Below are positions 46,456-59,273 of a stretch of 64,000 bases of DNA, one piece after another; the stretch's first letter is position 1; every line of letters begins with the position of its first letter. Source of the stretch: Diplocarpon mali. Taxonomy: Eukaryota; Ascomycota; Leotiomycetes; Helotiales; Drepanopezizaceae. The notes beneath the pieces were generated by a model. It was not told the DNA's origin. It saw nothing but the letters and a program-made list of their open reading frames with translations, and did not search any database. The stretch spans positions 65,864 through 129,863 of the forward strand of contig JAENRP010000069.1 of the NCBI GenBank assembly GCA_024741835.1. Reading direction: 5' to 3'. The translations under genes were made by a program, and so were the position numbers.

Positions 46456-49400
46456 AATGTATGCACCGGCCGGCTTGGGACGATTCAATGAATATCACAA
46501 GCGCTTGGATTTTCCACGGGTTACATAAAATTCAAGAACGGGATAGCTCTTCGGAGCAACACTGAATAAAAGCTTTTTTCCCGCCAGTCCGTTGCAATGC
46601 CTTCGACAAAAGTGTCAGTACCCGTATTGATGCCATTACCGCAAGTGCGAGGAGCGCTGGGCATTTTCGTATTCGTATCTGAAGCACTAGAGCGAATGGT
46701 TGTTCATGGACCTCCTATGAAGTCGGACTGTATCAGCAGCAATATGCCCATAGGGTCTCCTACAATCGCATACAAATAGTCAGCGTAGCTTATGCATATC
46801 GCACGCAAACGGGAAAATCCGTCCCCCTAGCTGATCGACGCTCCCTGACATTGTACTTGGGAAGTTCTAAGAAGCCCTCTAATCCGACTCGCTTTACTCG
46901 CTGAGATACCTCGGGAGGTAGTCACTCTCTCAAGAGCCTTCGAGTCACAACTTTTTCTACTACGGGACTCGCATCCATTATATGTAATTAGATGGCAGAT
47001 GAGCGATACTGCAGTACCATCCGATCAGTGGAACTGACACCTTCCCGGTTTTGAGCAACGTGTATCCTCTTGTCTATTGAAGTGAGGATAGTAGGATGAG
47101 ATGAGATTGGTGATACTTTTTTGGTGAAGAGGAACCGGTATTAGTATTAGTGATAGTGCTACCGTATGAAAGAGGACGCAGGGCCGGGTAGTGTTACCTG
47201 ATGGCGAGGTGAGCGGACAAGTTTTTAGGTGCTGGGGAATCGAATCGAATAGATGTGTAGTGTCTCGATGCTGTGAACCGGCGCTACCCGTTCTACTTCT
47301 CCTCACACCGCGAAGGTAAAAATCACCATGCAGCGCCCCTTTCCAAAACGGAATCTCCAAACCCGAGATTCTGATCTTGGGAATTCCCCTCCTTCTTCTA
47401 CGTATCAAGACTGCGGGCTAAGGTGTTCGTTGTAGTAGAGCGTTTGATCTTGGTATGATTGTTTACCTCTCTGCCCTCTGTGTGTAGCAGCTCGCGGAAT
47501 CCAGATACCAGGTCAGGTATGGGAGGCCATATGGGACCCGTCCCGACGCGCTCAGCACAAACTTCCTGGAAAGATTTCACGCCGTGACTCCCACCCTGCC
47601 TAGGGTTCCAGCCGCCTGAGACCAGTGGGTCGCAGTTCCCCGTTTGGAGTATCGTCTAGGTGTGAACAACAGTAATACCATGGCTTCAAAAGATCTAGCC
47701 TTCTAATGGTAATAAAAACCATACAAAGAATCTAATTTCATGATAGTATGACACGTAGTAGAGTATAGGTTCAATGTGTTCCTTGGTTGGGCTTAGCACA
47801 TGGCAATCTAGTCTCTTGCTCTAGTATAAGCTTAAGAGAAAGTATTTTTCAAACCCTTTCTGAAACCTTTCAAGATAAGAGCAATTTGGTGATGATTGTA
47901 CTTTAAATAAAATGTTACTTTATTGAAGTTTAAGTATTGACCTTGTGAGCGCTAGTGCTAGCAATAGAATATCAGGATTTTTTCTACTTTACTAATGCTA
48001 AAGGTGACGTTCAAAACAAGTAGAGATTTTGGCCTAACTTAAGCGAGAAACATTGATATTTACAGTTTAAACCGATGCATACGAATATATAAAGGTACTA
48101 CTATATCAGGCTGTTATCATAGCTGTTTATAAATGATTCTTACGTAGCAGTTCTAATTATGTTTGTATTGTTTTGAACGTTTTATAATATATAGAAACTC
48201 GTTGGCTTTGGTAGGAAAACGCGTTTTGGCTAATACTTAATTCAAAACAGCTCAGTGTAGTCCCGAAAGTCACCATAGCCCAGCATTGCTTCGCAGCTAA
48301 AGGGTAAGAAGAAAAATGTATTTAAATTTATATATTTATATTTACGAAAGCTTGAAATGGCCATATGAGATGGCAAACGACGTACTAGTGGGAACCTGGA
48401 AGTTAGAAAGGAGAAATCTAAAGCATCTTAAGAATTCAGCATCGTTGCCAGAACGCGCCATTGCGCCTTATCCATGGCTGGAGAGGTTTCAAAAGACCGG
48501 TCGTTCTGGGACTGCTGTTCTACTGCAACGCGTATCCCTCTCATAACCCAGCAGCAGCAGTAGTCGACGTGTAAGAAAACGAACCGCCTGTCACCAGCCC
48601 GAGGGTCTCTTGGACGAGGCATAAGCTTTAGGTCATGCAGCTCATATAATATTTACTCTGTGTTCACACGCATATATACAAACATATATATGCCGCGATT
48701 GGTCGGCCAAGCTCTACGATACAAATGTATGAATAAATAAATCTCATGAGTCAAAAAACATACCCAACTTATGCACAAGGACTTACCCATTCCTTTCTCA
48801 TCAAGACCAGAGTACCCCGCACAAACAAGATGAAACAAGATAAGACAAGTTAACGGTAAGCAGCAAGCCCATGATATAAAAAGAACAGAGGAAACATAAG
48901 AAAATGCCAAAAACCTCCTCCTTCCCGTATGCTCGCAAGGCAGTTTGAGCTTTTATGAAAAAGAGATATAATTTAATAATGTAATGTGATATATTGCGCT
49001 GCGAAATCACTTTTTCATAAGATCTTACATGGAAAATCTATCGCGAAGCAAATTCAATTGACTATAATAGAAAGGAAACATGGTACAGTGGGCACTAATG
49101 AAGTAGCCAGGGCGGGAAACGCGCAATTATCGTGTTTGATTTTTTGGTGCGAGTGGTGTGTGGCCTGATATAATATAGTTTGACCTCAGATCAGATCAGA
49201 GCAGAGCAGAGCAGTAGAGCAAAGGCAGGACCGATAACGGAACTAGTATCACTGAATTCAGGACTCTATATGTACATGTGCGATTCCCGATGCTTTCTTA
49301 TTTGATGAGAATTGGTACTCTGTTTGTGAAGTGAGAACGAGTATGATTATTCAATGTAGGTGTATATAGCAGGCAAGCGAAAGGCTTCCTCGCCTAGGGA

Positions 49401-49606
49401 GTTTAAGCGTTGAATATCGCTAATATGGCATCGTGGACAGTAGCACGGATTAGTCACGGCGCTGTCATTATTCGGAAATCGCAGACGAGGCGGGTGTAGC
49501 AGAATGTATATCGATGCTTTTCATAGAGCCGTCAGTATCTTCTGACCAAGGGCTGAGTATTGGTAGCGAAAACAATTGGCATATGCATGATTGCTCTGCT
49601 TCCTGC
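46456..49606. other. 3.1-kb gene-free, partly AT-rich region
   Basis: From about 47,690 to 49,100 the DNA is strongly AT-rich and full of stops in all frames. 46,600-47,600 is mixed. Short purine-rich CAGATCAGA/GCAGAGCAGA repeats occur near 49,190-49,215. I see no gene, tRNA or intact mobile element. A RIP-mutated relic is possible but I cannot identify the original. Confidence 0.45.
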
Positions 49607-51621
49607 TTAGAACATGTATCCCAGCGTATGGCGATAGATCTTTTGGAGCATGGACTGGGGACGAGCCATCTCCTCCCGCTCGGCCGCGAGGTACTCTTGC
49701 TCCTCCCGATCGAACTTGGCTTTGCCGGAGTACAGATCCGCCTCTGCAGACTTGATGATCGAGGTCTTCATGACGAACTTGTAGCCCAAGTACATGATAA
49801 AGTAAAGTGGGATGCCGAGGTAGGTGGTGATGAAGGTCGAGGTGTCGAAACTGGAACCCTTCTTGATCTTCTTGTGGGCGAACAGGGCGAACCCCTTGAA
49901 GATCGCGATCAGGATACAGAAGACGAGAGCACCCCACGATCCCCATTTCCCGAGCGGTGCGACGTACGCGCAGGCCGTGTCGGGGATGTTTTGAGCAATG
50001 CGAGCGTTGACGAAGGAGATGTGGGAAATAAGGATGGAGATCCAGGTCAGGAGACCGAACATCGTGACGAGGTTGACAAAGTATCCGAACACCGTGTAGG
50101 AATCGGTGTTGACACCGAGGAAAGCCAGGAGGCAGAATGCGCAGGCGAGACCCAGGGCATAGATGGGAACACCACGCGAGTCGGTCCTGGTGAAGATCTT
50201 GGGTGCTTTACCTTCATGAGCCAGGCCGAAGAGGGTTCGCGAGGCGATGTAGAGATCCGAGTTGGCGGCCGAAAATAAAAAGAGCAGGATACAAGCGTTG
50301 AGAATTCCGGGGAGGACTGGGATACCCGCGATCTTGATGGCAACAACGAACGGAGACGCAGCGGCAGTGTTGCCACCAGATGCGATCCCATCTTTTAGGG
50401 GCTTGGAGTCATACGGGACCAGGAGGCCAAGAAGGAAGACAAGGACAACGTAGAACAGAAGAATCCGGTAGAATGTCAATTTGATGGCTCGTGGGATCAC
50501 TTTGCGTGGGTTCTGGGCTTCTCCCACGGTGACCCCGACGAGTTCGGTTCCAAGGTATGCGAAGACGGCGGTCGTGAAGGTGGCCCATACAGCCAGGAAT
50601 CTACCGGCGGCTCCCTCTAGATCGACGTCAGCGTGTGCAAAGCTCGCGTGTTTGTTTGTCTTCGCTTACCCAGGATGTATGGACGGAAAGCGCCGGGGTT
50701 CTTCCAGTACGTAAAGCCAGTCGCAACGCCGTCCGGACCCCCACCCGAGGCAAGAATCAAGCAGAGAAGAATCAAGCCGAGAATGACGATGACCTTGATG
50801 GATGATAGCCAGAATTCGAATTCACCGAAGAATTTGACTCCAACGTAATTGATGAGGACCACCGCCACGAGGAAAATGGCGATGAAAGCGCCCGGGTTGA
50901 CCTTCGTACGCGGAATCCAGTACTGAATGATAAGCGAAGCTGCGGTAAGATTGTTCGGGGTAACGATAATGTACTGGCGACTTGTTAGAGCAAATTTCGT
51001 TCCGCGCCGTGAGCAAGGATGCTCCGATATCTGGGGTGCCTGCTTTGCTCGAAACGAAGACTGCAGTCTGGGTATGACGAACCTTGAAGAAGTAATTCCA
51101 TCCCAGACAGAAGCCCAGGGCGGGATCCACAAAGCGAGAGGCATATCCAGTGAATCCCGAGGGCATAGGAAGCCAGGCAGCCATCTGATATGCGTATGTT
51201 AGTAGGCGGCTCGAGCTGGTGTTGATGGCTTTTGGGGGGTAAAACAATTACATACCTCTCCCAACGCAGCCATGACCAAGAAACAGAGAAAACCGACTAG
51301 TAAGTAGCCGATGAATAGGGGCGCCGGGCCCGACTGAACGAGGGACTTTCCACTGTGATTCGCGTCAGTTCAAGCTCGTCGAGGACATGAAGCCTATAAT
51401 ATGGCGACTCACGTGCCGACAATCAGGCCTGTCCCGATGGCACCACCAATTGCGATCATGGTAATTTGGCGGGAGCTCAAGCCACGGTGTAGCGAGTGAC
51501 CGCTCTCGAGCTCCTCGCCATTGGCGCCGACGATATCGGATCCGTCGCCATGGGGATCGTAGGTCTTCCTTTCGGGAGAGCCTTCGGAGGAGTGTTCGTA
51601 TGCCTTGAGGTTCGACGACAT
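49607..51621 (-). CDS. General amino acid permease (AAT/YAT family)
   Basis: Five exons: 51621-51413, 51352-51256, 51184-51083, 50973-50670 and 50616-49607, 573 aa. The hydrophilic N-terminus ends in LSSRQITMIAIGGAIGTGLI, the signature start of helix 1 in the yeast amino acid transporter (APC) family. This is followed by about 12 membrane segments, including SGFTGYASRFVDPALGFCLGWNY, YLGTELVGVTVGEAQNPRKVIP and FSAANSDLYIASRTLFGLAHEG, all family hallmarks. The C-terminal tail (EEQEYLAAEREEMARPQSML) is cytosolic. It is a proton-coupled amino acid importer of the plasma membrane; the substrate range cannot be read from sequence. The third intron is longer (109 nt). An upstream GTG-started extension in frame is not counted. 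Confidence 0.94.
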
Positions 51622-51783
51622 CTTGACTTGTACCCGGTCGAGATCAAGCTGATGATGCGAAGAAGACACGGGTTGAAAACTCTGTACACAGTAAGGAGAA
51701 TAGGACGAGGTAGGGAGGGGGGTGAAGACGAGAGAGGTTGCTGGGGAAAGGGAACGCTTTTATGGATTAGAGGTTCCATTCAG

Positions 51784-51803
51784 CCTTGCCTTGCCTTGCC
51801 TTG
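51784..51803. repeat. CCTTG pentanucleotide repeat
   Basis: Four tandem CCTTG units in the upstream region of the permease gene. Confidence 0.9.
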
Positions 51804-52084
51804 CAGCTGCATCTCCGCAGCCGTACCGATCCATCAAACTCAAAATTAAAAAACATTCGGGCTGGGCTTGGAGGAGTAGAACAGGGTCTGAGGTGGGGGG
51901 GTGGAGGGGGGAGGAGGAAAGGGGGATGCCTTGTATACAATACGGTTAGCTGAACTGAGACTTACTTTGTACACTTCTGTGGCACGTTGTGTATTGTGCA
52001 TTGTATACTACGTGCCTCAGGTATCTACTCTCTTGGCCCTCCCTGCATCTCTTAGTGCCGTCTACCAACCTCAACTACTCCTCT

Positions 52085-52165
52085 CATCTACTGTCATCAT
52101 CTACTATCATCTACTATCATCTGCTAATATCATCTGCGATTACTATCTGCTACCTCCATCATCTA
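52085..52165. repeat. ATCTACTATC-type minisatellite
   Basis: Imperfect, partly interrupted copies of CATCTACTAT and ATCATCTGC. Confidence 0.75.
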
Positions 52166-52609
52166 CTATTCCCATTACCTACTAGGCTCGCACTCGATCA
52201 TATCTCTTGGAGCTGCACGGCCCATTCCATTCCATCCCCTGGGCGCCCAGCTTGTCTTATCTTCTCTGATCAGCCCGGGCTTTTTTAAGCCATGCTATTT
52301 CTTCTTCCTGACCGGTCCCAGGCCCGGCATGCCCAGCACGCACCAGGCCACTAAAACCGTTGGAGTATCAACAGAAAGACATGTTGCCTCAATCTGGAAT
52401 ACTGTGCGACTAAAACAATAGCACAGAGGTAGCTAATCACACCGAGTCCTCTTGGCGACAAGCTTGGTTGGTAGGCTTCCTACAACACAGTTCGGCCGGA
52501 CATCCTAGAGAGCGAGATAAGCCAACTTGGCCCGGACGACATCAAATCTTGTTCCTTTCTGTTCGGCTCTTGTCTGTCAATTTCTGCTTCCTTTTCTCTG
52601 CCTCGTTCT

Positions 52610-52680
52610 CGTTTTCTCTCTATCTCTTCCTTTATCTCTTCCTCTATCTCTTCCTCTCCCCCTCGCTCTCCTTCTCTTTC
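52610..52680. repeat. Pyrimidine minisatellite (CTCTATCTCTTC)
   Basis: Three to four 12-bp units followed by a pure C/T tract. Confidence 0.8.
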
Positions 52681-54914
52681 TCTTTCATCGGAAAGGAACC
52701 GAAATCCTTGGCCGCGCTGCCCTAGAAAGCTTTGGAAGGGGTCCGGCCAGCGGGTCCTGTCCATATCCTCCCACCTCCCAAGGTCAATTCCAACGTCGAG
52801 ACCCAGGATTTATCCCCCCCCCTCTAAATGTTTTTCCTCACCGCCATCTCCTCCCAATACGACCGTGTATTCCATTCCATTATGACTCGACCCGAAACCC
52901 AGGTCCAAAGCCCTGCTTATCTTCAATCTGTTATGTCCGGCTTTTATCTGTACCGAATTTTCTAATCCAAGATATTGCCTAGCTCCTATCAACTTGAACC
53001 CTGTTCCTAGTATATCCAAAACCTGGGTACCTGGCCATCCCCATCAGCACTACACTGGCCGGGCAAATCCACCGCTTCCCGGGTGTACAGCGAATGCTGT
53101 AACAAACTCAGTCGGTGCTCCCGATTTTTTTTTAAGTACAGTGGATCACGCATCGGACTGTTTTCTCGCAATTCAGTTTTCAGTCTTTGTACTTGGAAAT
53201 GATGCTTTGAAGAAGATTTTATTATCAAGTCCGATTTGTATGTTGCTGGATCCGTCATATCCCCAAAAAAAAATCGAGATTATTGGAGTGGGTGAAATAG
53301 TACTTTTCAAAGTACTCTCTTTGTTCTCTATTTCTTTTTCGCAGACTAAGTATCTAAATACCCACTTTTCGTAACGTTTTCTTCGAGGCAGCGATTAAGA
53401 GTACAAATGCTAAAAACTGCATGGCCAGATAAACTATTCAATGCGTGGTTCACTGCCTAAAAATAAACAGCCTGCTTTTGTCACTTCCCAAGGTCTGGAA
53501 TGTTTAGTTGCTGCTCTAAATATTGAGATTTCATGCTTTTCAGGGCATTTAAGTGGGCTTTTCTATTCACTATTTGAACTAGGAAATTAGGGGACTGAAG
53601 CTTGTTCGCCACCTTGTGCCGAATACGGAGACACAAATGTCAGGTAGCTTACGTAGCGCTAAGGCGAGAGCTTCGGGTAAGATCTTAACTTGAGCCCTCG
53701 TACGTGCAATCGAGAATCCTCAAGCCTTGAAATAAGACTTTCTGTCTTTCCTACCCGCTATCGGAGTAACTCACACGATGCGCGACAAGCTCACCGTTAT
53801 GCAACCTAATGCCCCTTGCCTGTACCTGGCTAATAGCCAGCTCTCAGCAGTTCCCCCAGGACTCTATAGAATACAAGAAAGACATCAGGGCGAGAATATA
53901 CTAGACCATCAACGCGACCGATACACCCCGCTCCCTCGCGCTCCCCTAGATCAGATGATCTGCAGAATACGCTAGCGATTAATTGCGAGAGCATGGAATA
54001 CAATTGCTACTCTGCCTCCAACTGTGTCCGACGTAGCATAAACCACTGTAAGAATAAACCGGGTACTTGAGCCGAGATATGTTCTTTGCAATGCCGGTGA
54101 ATCAATCTCACTTGACAGTCTCTGTATTTGGAATGCCACCCACATGGATATCGAAACTAGACAGGAGGTCTTGGGCGCATTCGGAACGCCTTGTCCTCCT
54201 GGGAGGCACGCGAAAAAGTCAATAGCAAGCGATAACAGAGAGAGATATGTATAAACAAGGTATGTCTGAAGAGCTCAGGCGATCCCGGCTGACCCAGGAT
54301 GCCAGGATGGCCGGAGTAGGAATCCGAAAAGGTGATTGAGGGTTTCTTGCTCTACCGCCATAATAGCCCGGGGTGTCGGGTGTATAGCAAGCACAGGATA
54401 GTCGGAGGGAGGGGGGGGGGCTCCCAAGATCCCGCCAAGACCCGGCAAGACCGCAGCAAGGCTTGGCCCCCCGCCCCGCCGGCGCGAGCCAAGGGCGGCC
54501 TGCCCGTTTAAGCTACGGCACCTAAAACCAGGATCCCCCTTCTTTCTGATCGAACGTCCCCTCTCTCACGCTCGTGCTCCTTTGTCCACACAGTCGGTAA
54601 ACACAGTCTGACGCCGCACGATGGGCCTCGCCTGCGAGATCTGGGATCCCCATCCGCCCATCCGGAAGTCAGCCTCTGCCCTGCTCGGTGTATGATGTCA
54701 GGCTGGAGCCCCCGGCGGCGAGATTCCATGCCAGGTGACATTTCGTTGACACGCGGAAAAACCTCTTTCTCGTTCTCCCGGCAGGGGAGAGAGATAGGGA
54801 GAGGGGCCGAGAGGAGCCGAGAGGAGCCGGCTCGATGCCTTCGGCGCAAGCCTCAGCGTTGTTGAACAGGCTCTCAATCGATATCGCCGCCGTGACACGA
54901 GGGATGGGCGTGGG

Positions 54915-54944
54915 CATACCCGGGTATACCCGGGTATACCCATA
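54915..54944. repeat. GGGTATACCC palindrome array, copy A
   Basis: Three overlapping ATACCCGGGT units, each palindromic around CCCGGG and GTATAC. Confidence 0.85.
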
Positions 54945-55256
54945 GGCGTCGCCGGGTGGGGACCCGGCAAGCCGACCTTTGCTAGGTGTATACGCAGAGA
55001 ATCAATGAAAACCAGGTGGGTATTCGAATGCCTAATAGAAAATAGATTCTCTGGCTCCGTTGCTGAATGATTAATTGGATTTTCATATTGCCCTCCGCCT
55101 TCCCCTCTCTAGCCCTCTTGCTCTTGTCCTCCTTTGCCGTCTAATGTACGGGAAGAGTACCAAATTTACCCTAGAATACTACTTTTTATATTGATGCTAT
55201 ACTAGAATTACACTAAATTATACTTAGACTATAGATTTTACGATAAATTTTACAAT

Positions 55257-55370
55257 CGGGTATACCCGGATATACCCGACACCCAGAGGGATTATACCCG
55301 GGCTACAAAGATTTAGCCAGGTAGGGTACCAGCCCTCAATTACCCGGGTTACCCGGGTATACTCTACCCA
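55257..55370. repeat. GGGTATACCC palindrome cluster, copies B and C
   Basis: Variant units recur at 55257-55303 and 55339-55370, interrupted by AT-rich bases. Confidence 0.8.
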
Positions 55371-55900
55371 ACGCCCAACTCTGCCGTGAAGTCTGTGTCG
55401 ACCACGCTGCATATAAATATATATATGCGTGTCTATACACACATTTCAGTGTGGCAAAGAGGATATGCGTAACTATGCGCTAGGCAGTGCCAACAGCCTG
55501 CAGCTTTTCAGAATGAGCAACCACTCTGCCGGTCATTCATGAATCTCAACTCTCTTTCTACTTTCAGATACCGTGGCAAAGGTCAATGCATGTTCTCATC
55601 CTTCAAGTCTAGTCCCAAAGTGACTCTTTTTACCTTCAACTATATCTTTAGCGTGTATACGTACCTTATGATTCGGCTACAGCCTACAGAGCATATGAGC
55701 CACACCTCGTATGAAAATCTCCTACAGCATCAGCGATTGTCCAACTTGGAGGCCCCCTTATTCCTGGATATACAAAGATCCTGGTTCAAATGTCTCCTCT
55801 CGAATTTCCCATTCTAACCAGACCCTCTAGGATGGAATCTGCCCTCTCGATTAGAGCCTGTGCCACATCGCCTAAATTGAGTCTCAAAGTCCTTCTCTCA

Positions 55901-58900
55901 CTAGAGGCTTCGAGGGACAAACTCTCCAACGGTAGCACCTTTCCCATCCTCCTCCCAGCATCCCTCGATCTCCAAGCGCATATATTCGCCACTCCATGAA
56001 CCGCCGACGATGTTGACAGTCGTCGTGTTACTCTTGTCTGGCGCGATCACGAGGACGTTTGCCAGCGTAGTAGCAGCATCATAAGGTTCGTTGGGCGCAA
56101 TGCCTGTAATCTCGATCTGGGCTTCGCTTCCTGTGTTAGCAACGCCGTTGGTGTAATTACCAAAGGACACCACGGCCCTACGAGCTGGCCGACGACCCCA
56201 ATCGAACTGAATGCTCGGAACAAGAAACGCTGGGACGGCCGTCGTGTCGATGAAGATAGCGGCAGACTCGTTTGTAGCCGGTTGCCACCTGGTAGATATT
56301 GCTCCATCGATGGCGGCAACGGGGAATTGGCCGGGTATATAAGCGTCTTCACTCGTAACTGTCAGGCACTGCGCAATGTTACCTGAGACGGTCTTATTCT
56401 GCCAGTACATTCGATTTGACACGGTGATCGTTTGATTGATGGCAATGGCGTAGTTTGTTCCTGGCGTACCTGAGTTTGGAGAACCTAATATGAAGGGAAT
56501 TGTTCGATTGATATAGACATCAACAACCCCGGCATCGGCTGGAGTAGGGAGACGAGTTAGCTTCGTGTGACTGCTATTCATCGCCGCCGAGAATCTCGAC
56601 CCGCCAAAGTAGAAATCGCGAACACGGAGATGAGGAATCTGCGGAGGTAACGAGGGATTGATATGGAGTACAGGCTCTGTTGTCCTGACTCCTAGAAAGC
56701 CGAAGGGTACAATCTGCATGACGCCGCCATGGCCTGTCAGAAAGGGGAACTGTCGAAGGATCAGCTTCTTTTTTTGGCAAGGGCTGAGACGAGCTTTGTC
56801 TTGAGATCTTATCTTAAAGGGCAAGAAATCTTGAAGCATTTTACAAGCAGCTAAGTGGTGGTACATACGCCAGGTTTCGTGTTACCATTGATTTCAGGGT
56901 TATCAAGAGCTTGCTCAGAGAATTGGTAAAACGGAGCCCGGAGATAAGGGAGTAAGCTAGCCTGTGTGTAGGTGAAAGCAGAACATCCAGAGAGAGACAA
57001 CTCATTAGCACTTATCGCGAACATTGAAAATGTCATTGCAGGCCCATCGGGGCTTTGTCTTTCGCCATACTGTGATTGATTGATTAGCCGAATTAAGGCA
57101 TCGCAACCGGAGATGGGCTTACGTATTCCTGATCACGAAACTTCTGCTCGACAGTGTAATTCTGGCTATATCCCAAAGGATATGCCAACAATGCGACATC
57201 GGCTTGCTTGATTGGGGCGGTGTTGTTCATCGTATCAAATTCCTTTGTGATCCCAAATTCCGAGATAGCAATGTTGATGTTGTCTGCTTGGCCTAACCAA
57301 GTCTCATTGACTGGCTCTCCACGCTTAATCCCCAGTTGATAATCCGCTTTCAGTAAAATGGAAATTCCAGCCAGGGTAAATGCTGTGTTATTGACATTGT
57401 TAGCATACTCGTCAGGGTCCGTAGCGTTGTAGACTGTGTTGGAGCTCCGAGTCAGTTTTGCTTCTCCAAATAAGGACTTGAACGCAAAATTAGTATGGAG
57501 AGGTGAGAGGTATATTTGTGGAGGGAGTTGTGCCTTGAGCCTCCCGAGACAATCTTTAAGACGAATTCAGAACTCGGAAAATACATACTGTCATAACCAT
57601 TTGCAGTCCCGTTCCAGCTGAGCAGATGGGACATGGCTTTTGCAATACTGTGAATGACATCCCTAGGCCCAGCGACGGCGTCAAACCAAGTCTTATTTCG
57701 GTTGATATTGTACTCCTGTAACAGATTTAAAGCAATATCGACGTTCAGATGATACTGATAATCAACGCACGGTCCAGTGGCGGTGCAATTTCCGTATCTA
57801 CCAGCGGTCCAAGGAAATAGAGCAGAGCCACTGGGGAAGTTGTTGAACGCGGCATTGGCCAAAGCTTGAGGAAATTGCTTCAATCGAAGGTTGCTGATCT
57901 GTCTGCTCCAACGGGGGAAGCCTAGGTTCAGGGCAGGCGCCATAAAGAAATCCGAATCCCAAAAACGCAGACCCGCGTATGAGTCTGATGTCAGGCCACC
58001 GACAGAGATACTTTCCTCATTGAGGCCGCTTCCCTCTGGTTGCAGATTTTGAATCAGATAGAATGTGCTTGAAATGCTAGACATCTGAAGGATTTCCGCG
58101 AACTTATTTGGAAACAAGCCAGTGACAGGGTCTCTAAAGTCATCGAGACGCTCGGCCATCATCGTCTTACCCCAGTCCTCACTATGCTCGGCAGCAAGCA
58201 CGTCCCAACCGTCCTCTTCAGCCAAATCTCGACATTCCCGAGCCGTTGCCTCGGCATTTTTGAACTTATCTGTAGATGCAATCCCGACATACTTGTAGAA
58301 AGTGGCAGTCTCTCCTTCTTTGAGATCGATAGTATAAGTTTGCCCAATCGTTGATTCGTCACTACCAAAATGTTTCGCTGCGATAACCCTTGAAGACAAA
58401 TTTGTGTAGCCGTTTGTGAAGTTAGTGCCAGACACTAGCCATCCTGTCGTACCTGGGAGGTTATCGGGGTGAACGGAAGTAAAAATTGTATCGCTGTCTG
58501 CATCAAGTCCCTTCGAGTTGAGGTAGGCGCGCTGAGCACTGCGACCATCCAGGAGATCTGTGATCGTTCCACTGACATCTTCGGAAGGAGTAATTCTTGT
58601 CTTCACAGCAACGATATTGGGTCTGCGTCTGCTGATTATAAGGGAGTAGTAAATAATGAAACCAATACCACACCCTTGGGGACTCCAGGTGTAAGTCCAC
58701 TCAGGGAGTCCAGTCTGGAAAGAAATTTTCGAGCTAAAGTTGGAAATGGACGAGCTGCTGACGGTGGCATCCAAGTAGTCATCCCCAAAGCCGTAGATAA
58801 TGGCAGAGGGATGGGGAATTCCAGATATGAACGAGTCCCAGCCGTATTGCTGAATCCATTCGTAGTTAGTCCTCGAGGCATTCTCCTGAACGTCGAAGAA

Positions 58901-59273
58901 TCCCGAGATAGTGGCAAAAGTTTGCCTTGGGTTGTCTAGAGGCCACCCATTCAACGGTGGCGCACCAGTTGAATCTGTGAAGTTGACATCGGCTTCAAAG
59001 AACGGTCCGGAGGCAGCGAGGGCAGCTCCTATATAACTGTTGAGCGTTAGTTCCATCTTGAGAAAAACATTGGAGCCCAACGCACCCATTGGCGAGCGAC
59101 AGTCGGGATTGAAAATGCCCTGGGGCAAATCTGTGCGTGGTCAATGACGAATCGCGCCAGTCTATTTGGCTGATGTTACTCGTGACGGAAAAATCGAGGG
59201 AGGCATTGACTGTTCCAGCGTGGAGTAGAACAGCAGCAGTTCCGATCAGCAACAGTTTCGTGTAGTGAGCCAT
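55901..59273 (-). CDS. treA: Secreted acid trehalase (GH65)
   Basis: Five exons: 59273-59086, 59036-57589, 57433-57123, 57069-56869 and 56749-55901, 998 aa. The signal peptide is residues 1-24 (LLLIGTAAVLLHAGTVNA). Family blocks in order: GHFQSRLSLANGYIG, GWPLDNPRQTFATISGF, YGWDSFISGIPH, LRFWDSDFFMAPALNLGFP, ALFPWTAGRYGNCTATGPC followed by DYQYHLNVDIAL, and YNATDPDEYANNVNNTAFTL. The last exon supplies FPFLTGHGGVMQIVPFGFLG and a C-terminal beta-rich domain. Many NxT/NxS sequons fit an extracellular or wall-bound glycoprotein. It hydrolyses external trehalose to two glucoses at acid pH. The intron at 57588-57434 is unusually long (155 nt) and hides a frame continuing past the donor. The first intron (59085-59037) is set by the restored ANGYIGAALAASGPFFE. 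Confidence 0.95.

Larger units (their letters stand above)
51622..55900. other. 4.3-kb repeat-rich intergenic desert
   Basis: No supported gene. It contains CCTTG pentamers (51784-51803), an ATCTACTATC-type array (52085-52165), a CT-rich TCTCTTCC array (52610-52660), a G-run (54410-54420) and dispersed GGGTATACCC palindromes (54915-55370). The first 1 kb is the promoter side of the permease gene. Confidence 0.5.

Noticed and set aside
49514..50278. 254-codon plus-strand frame opposite the permease
   Set aside because: Antisense shadow; the minus strand encodes a conserved transporter with spliced exons.
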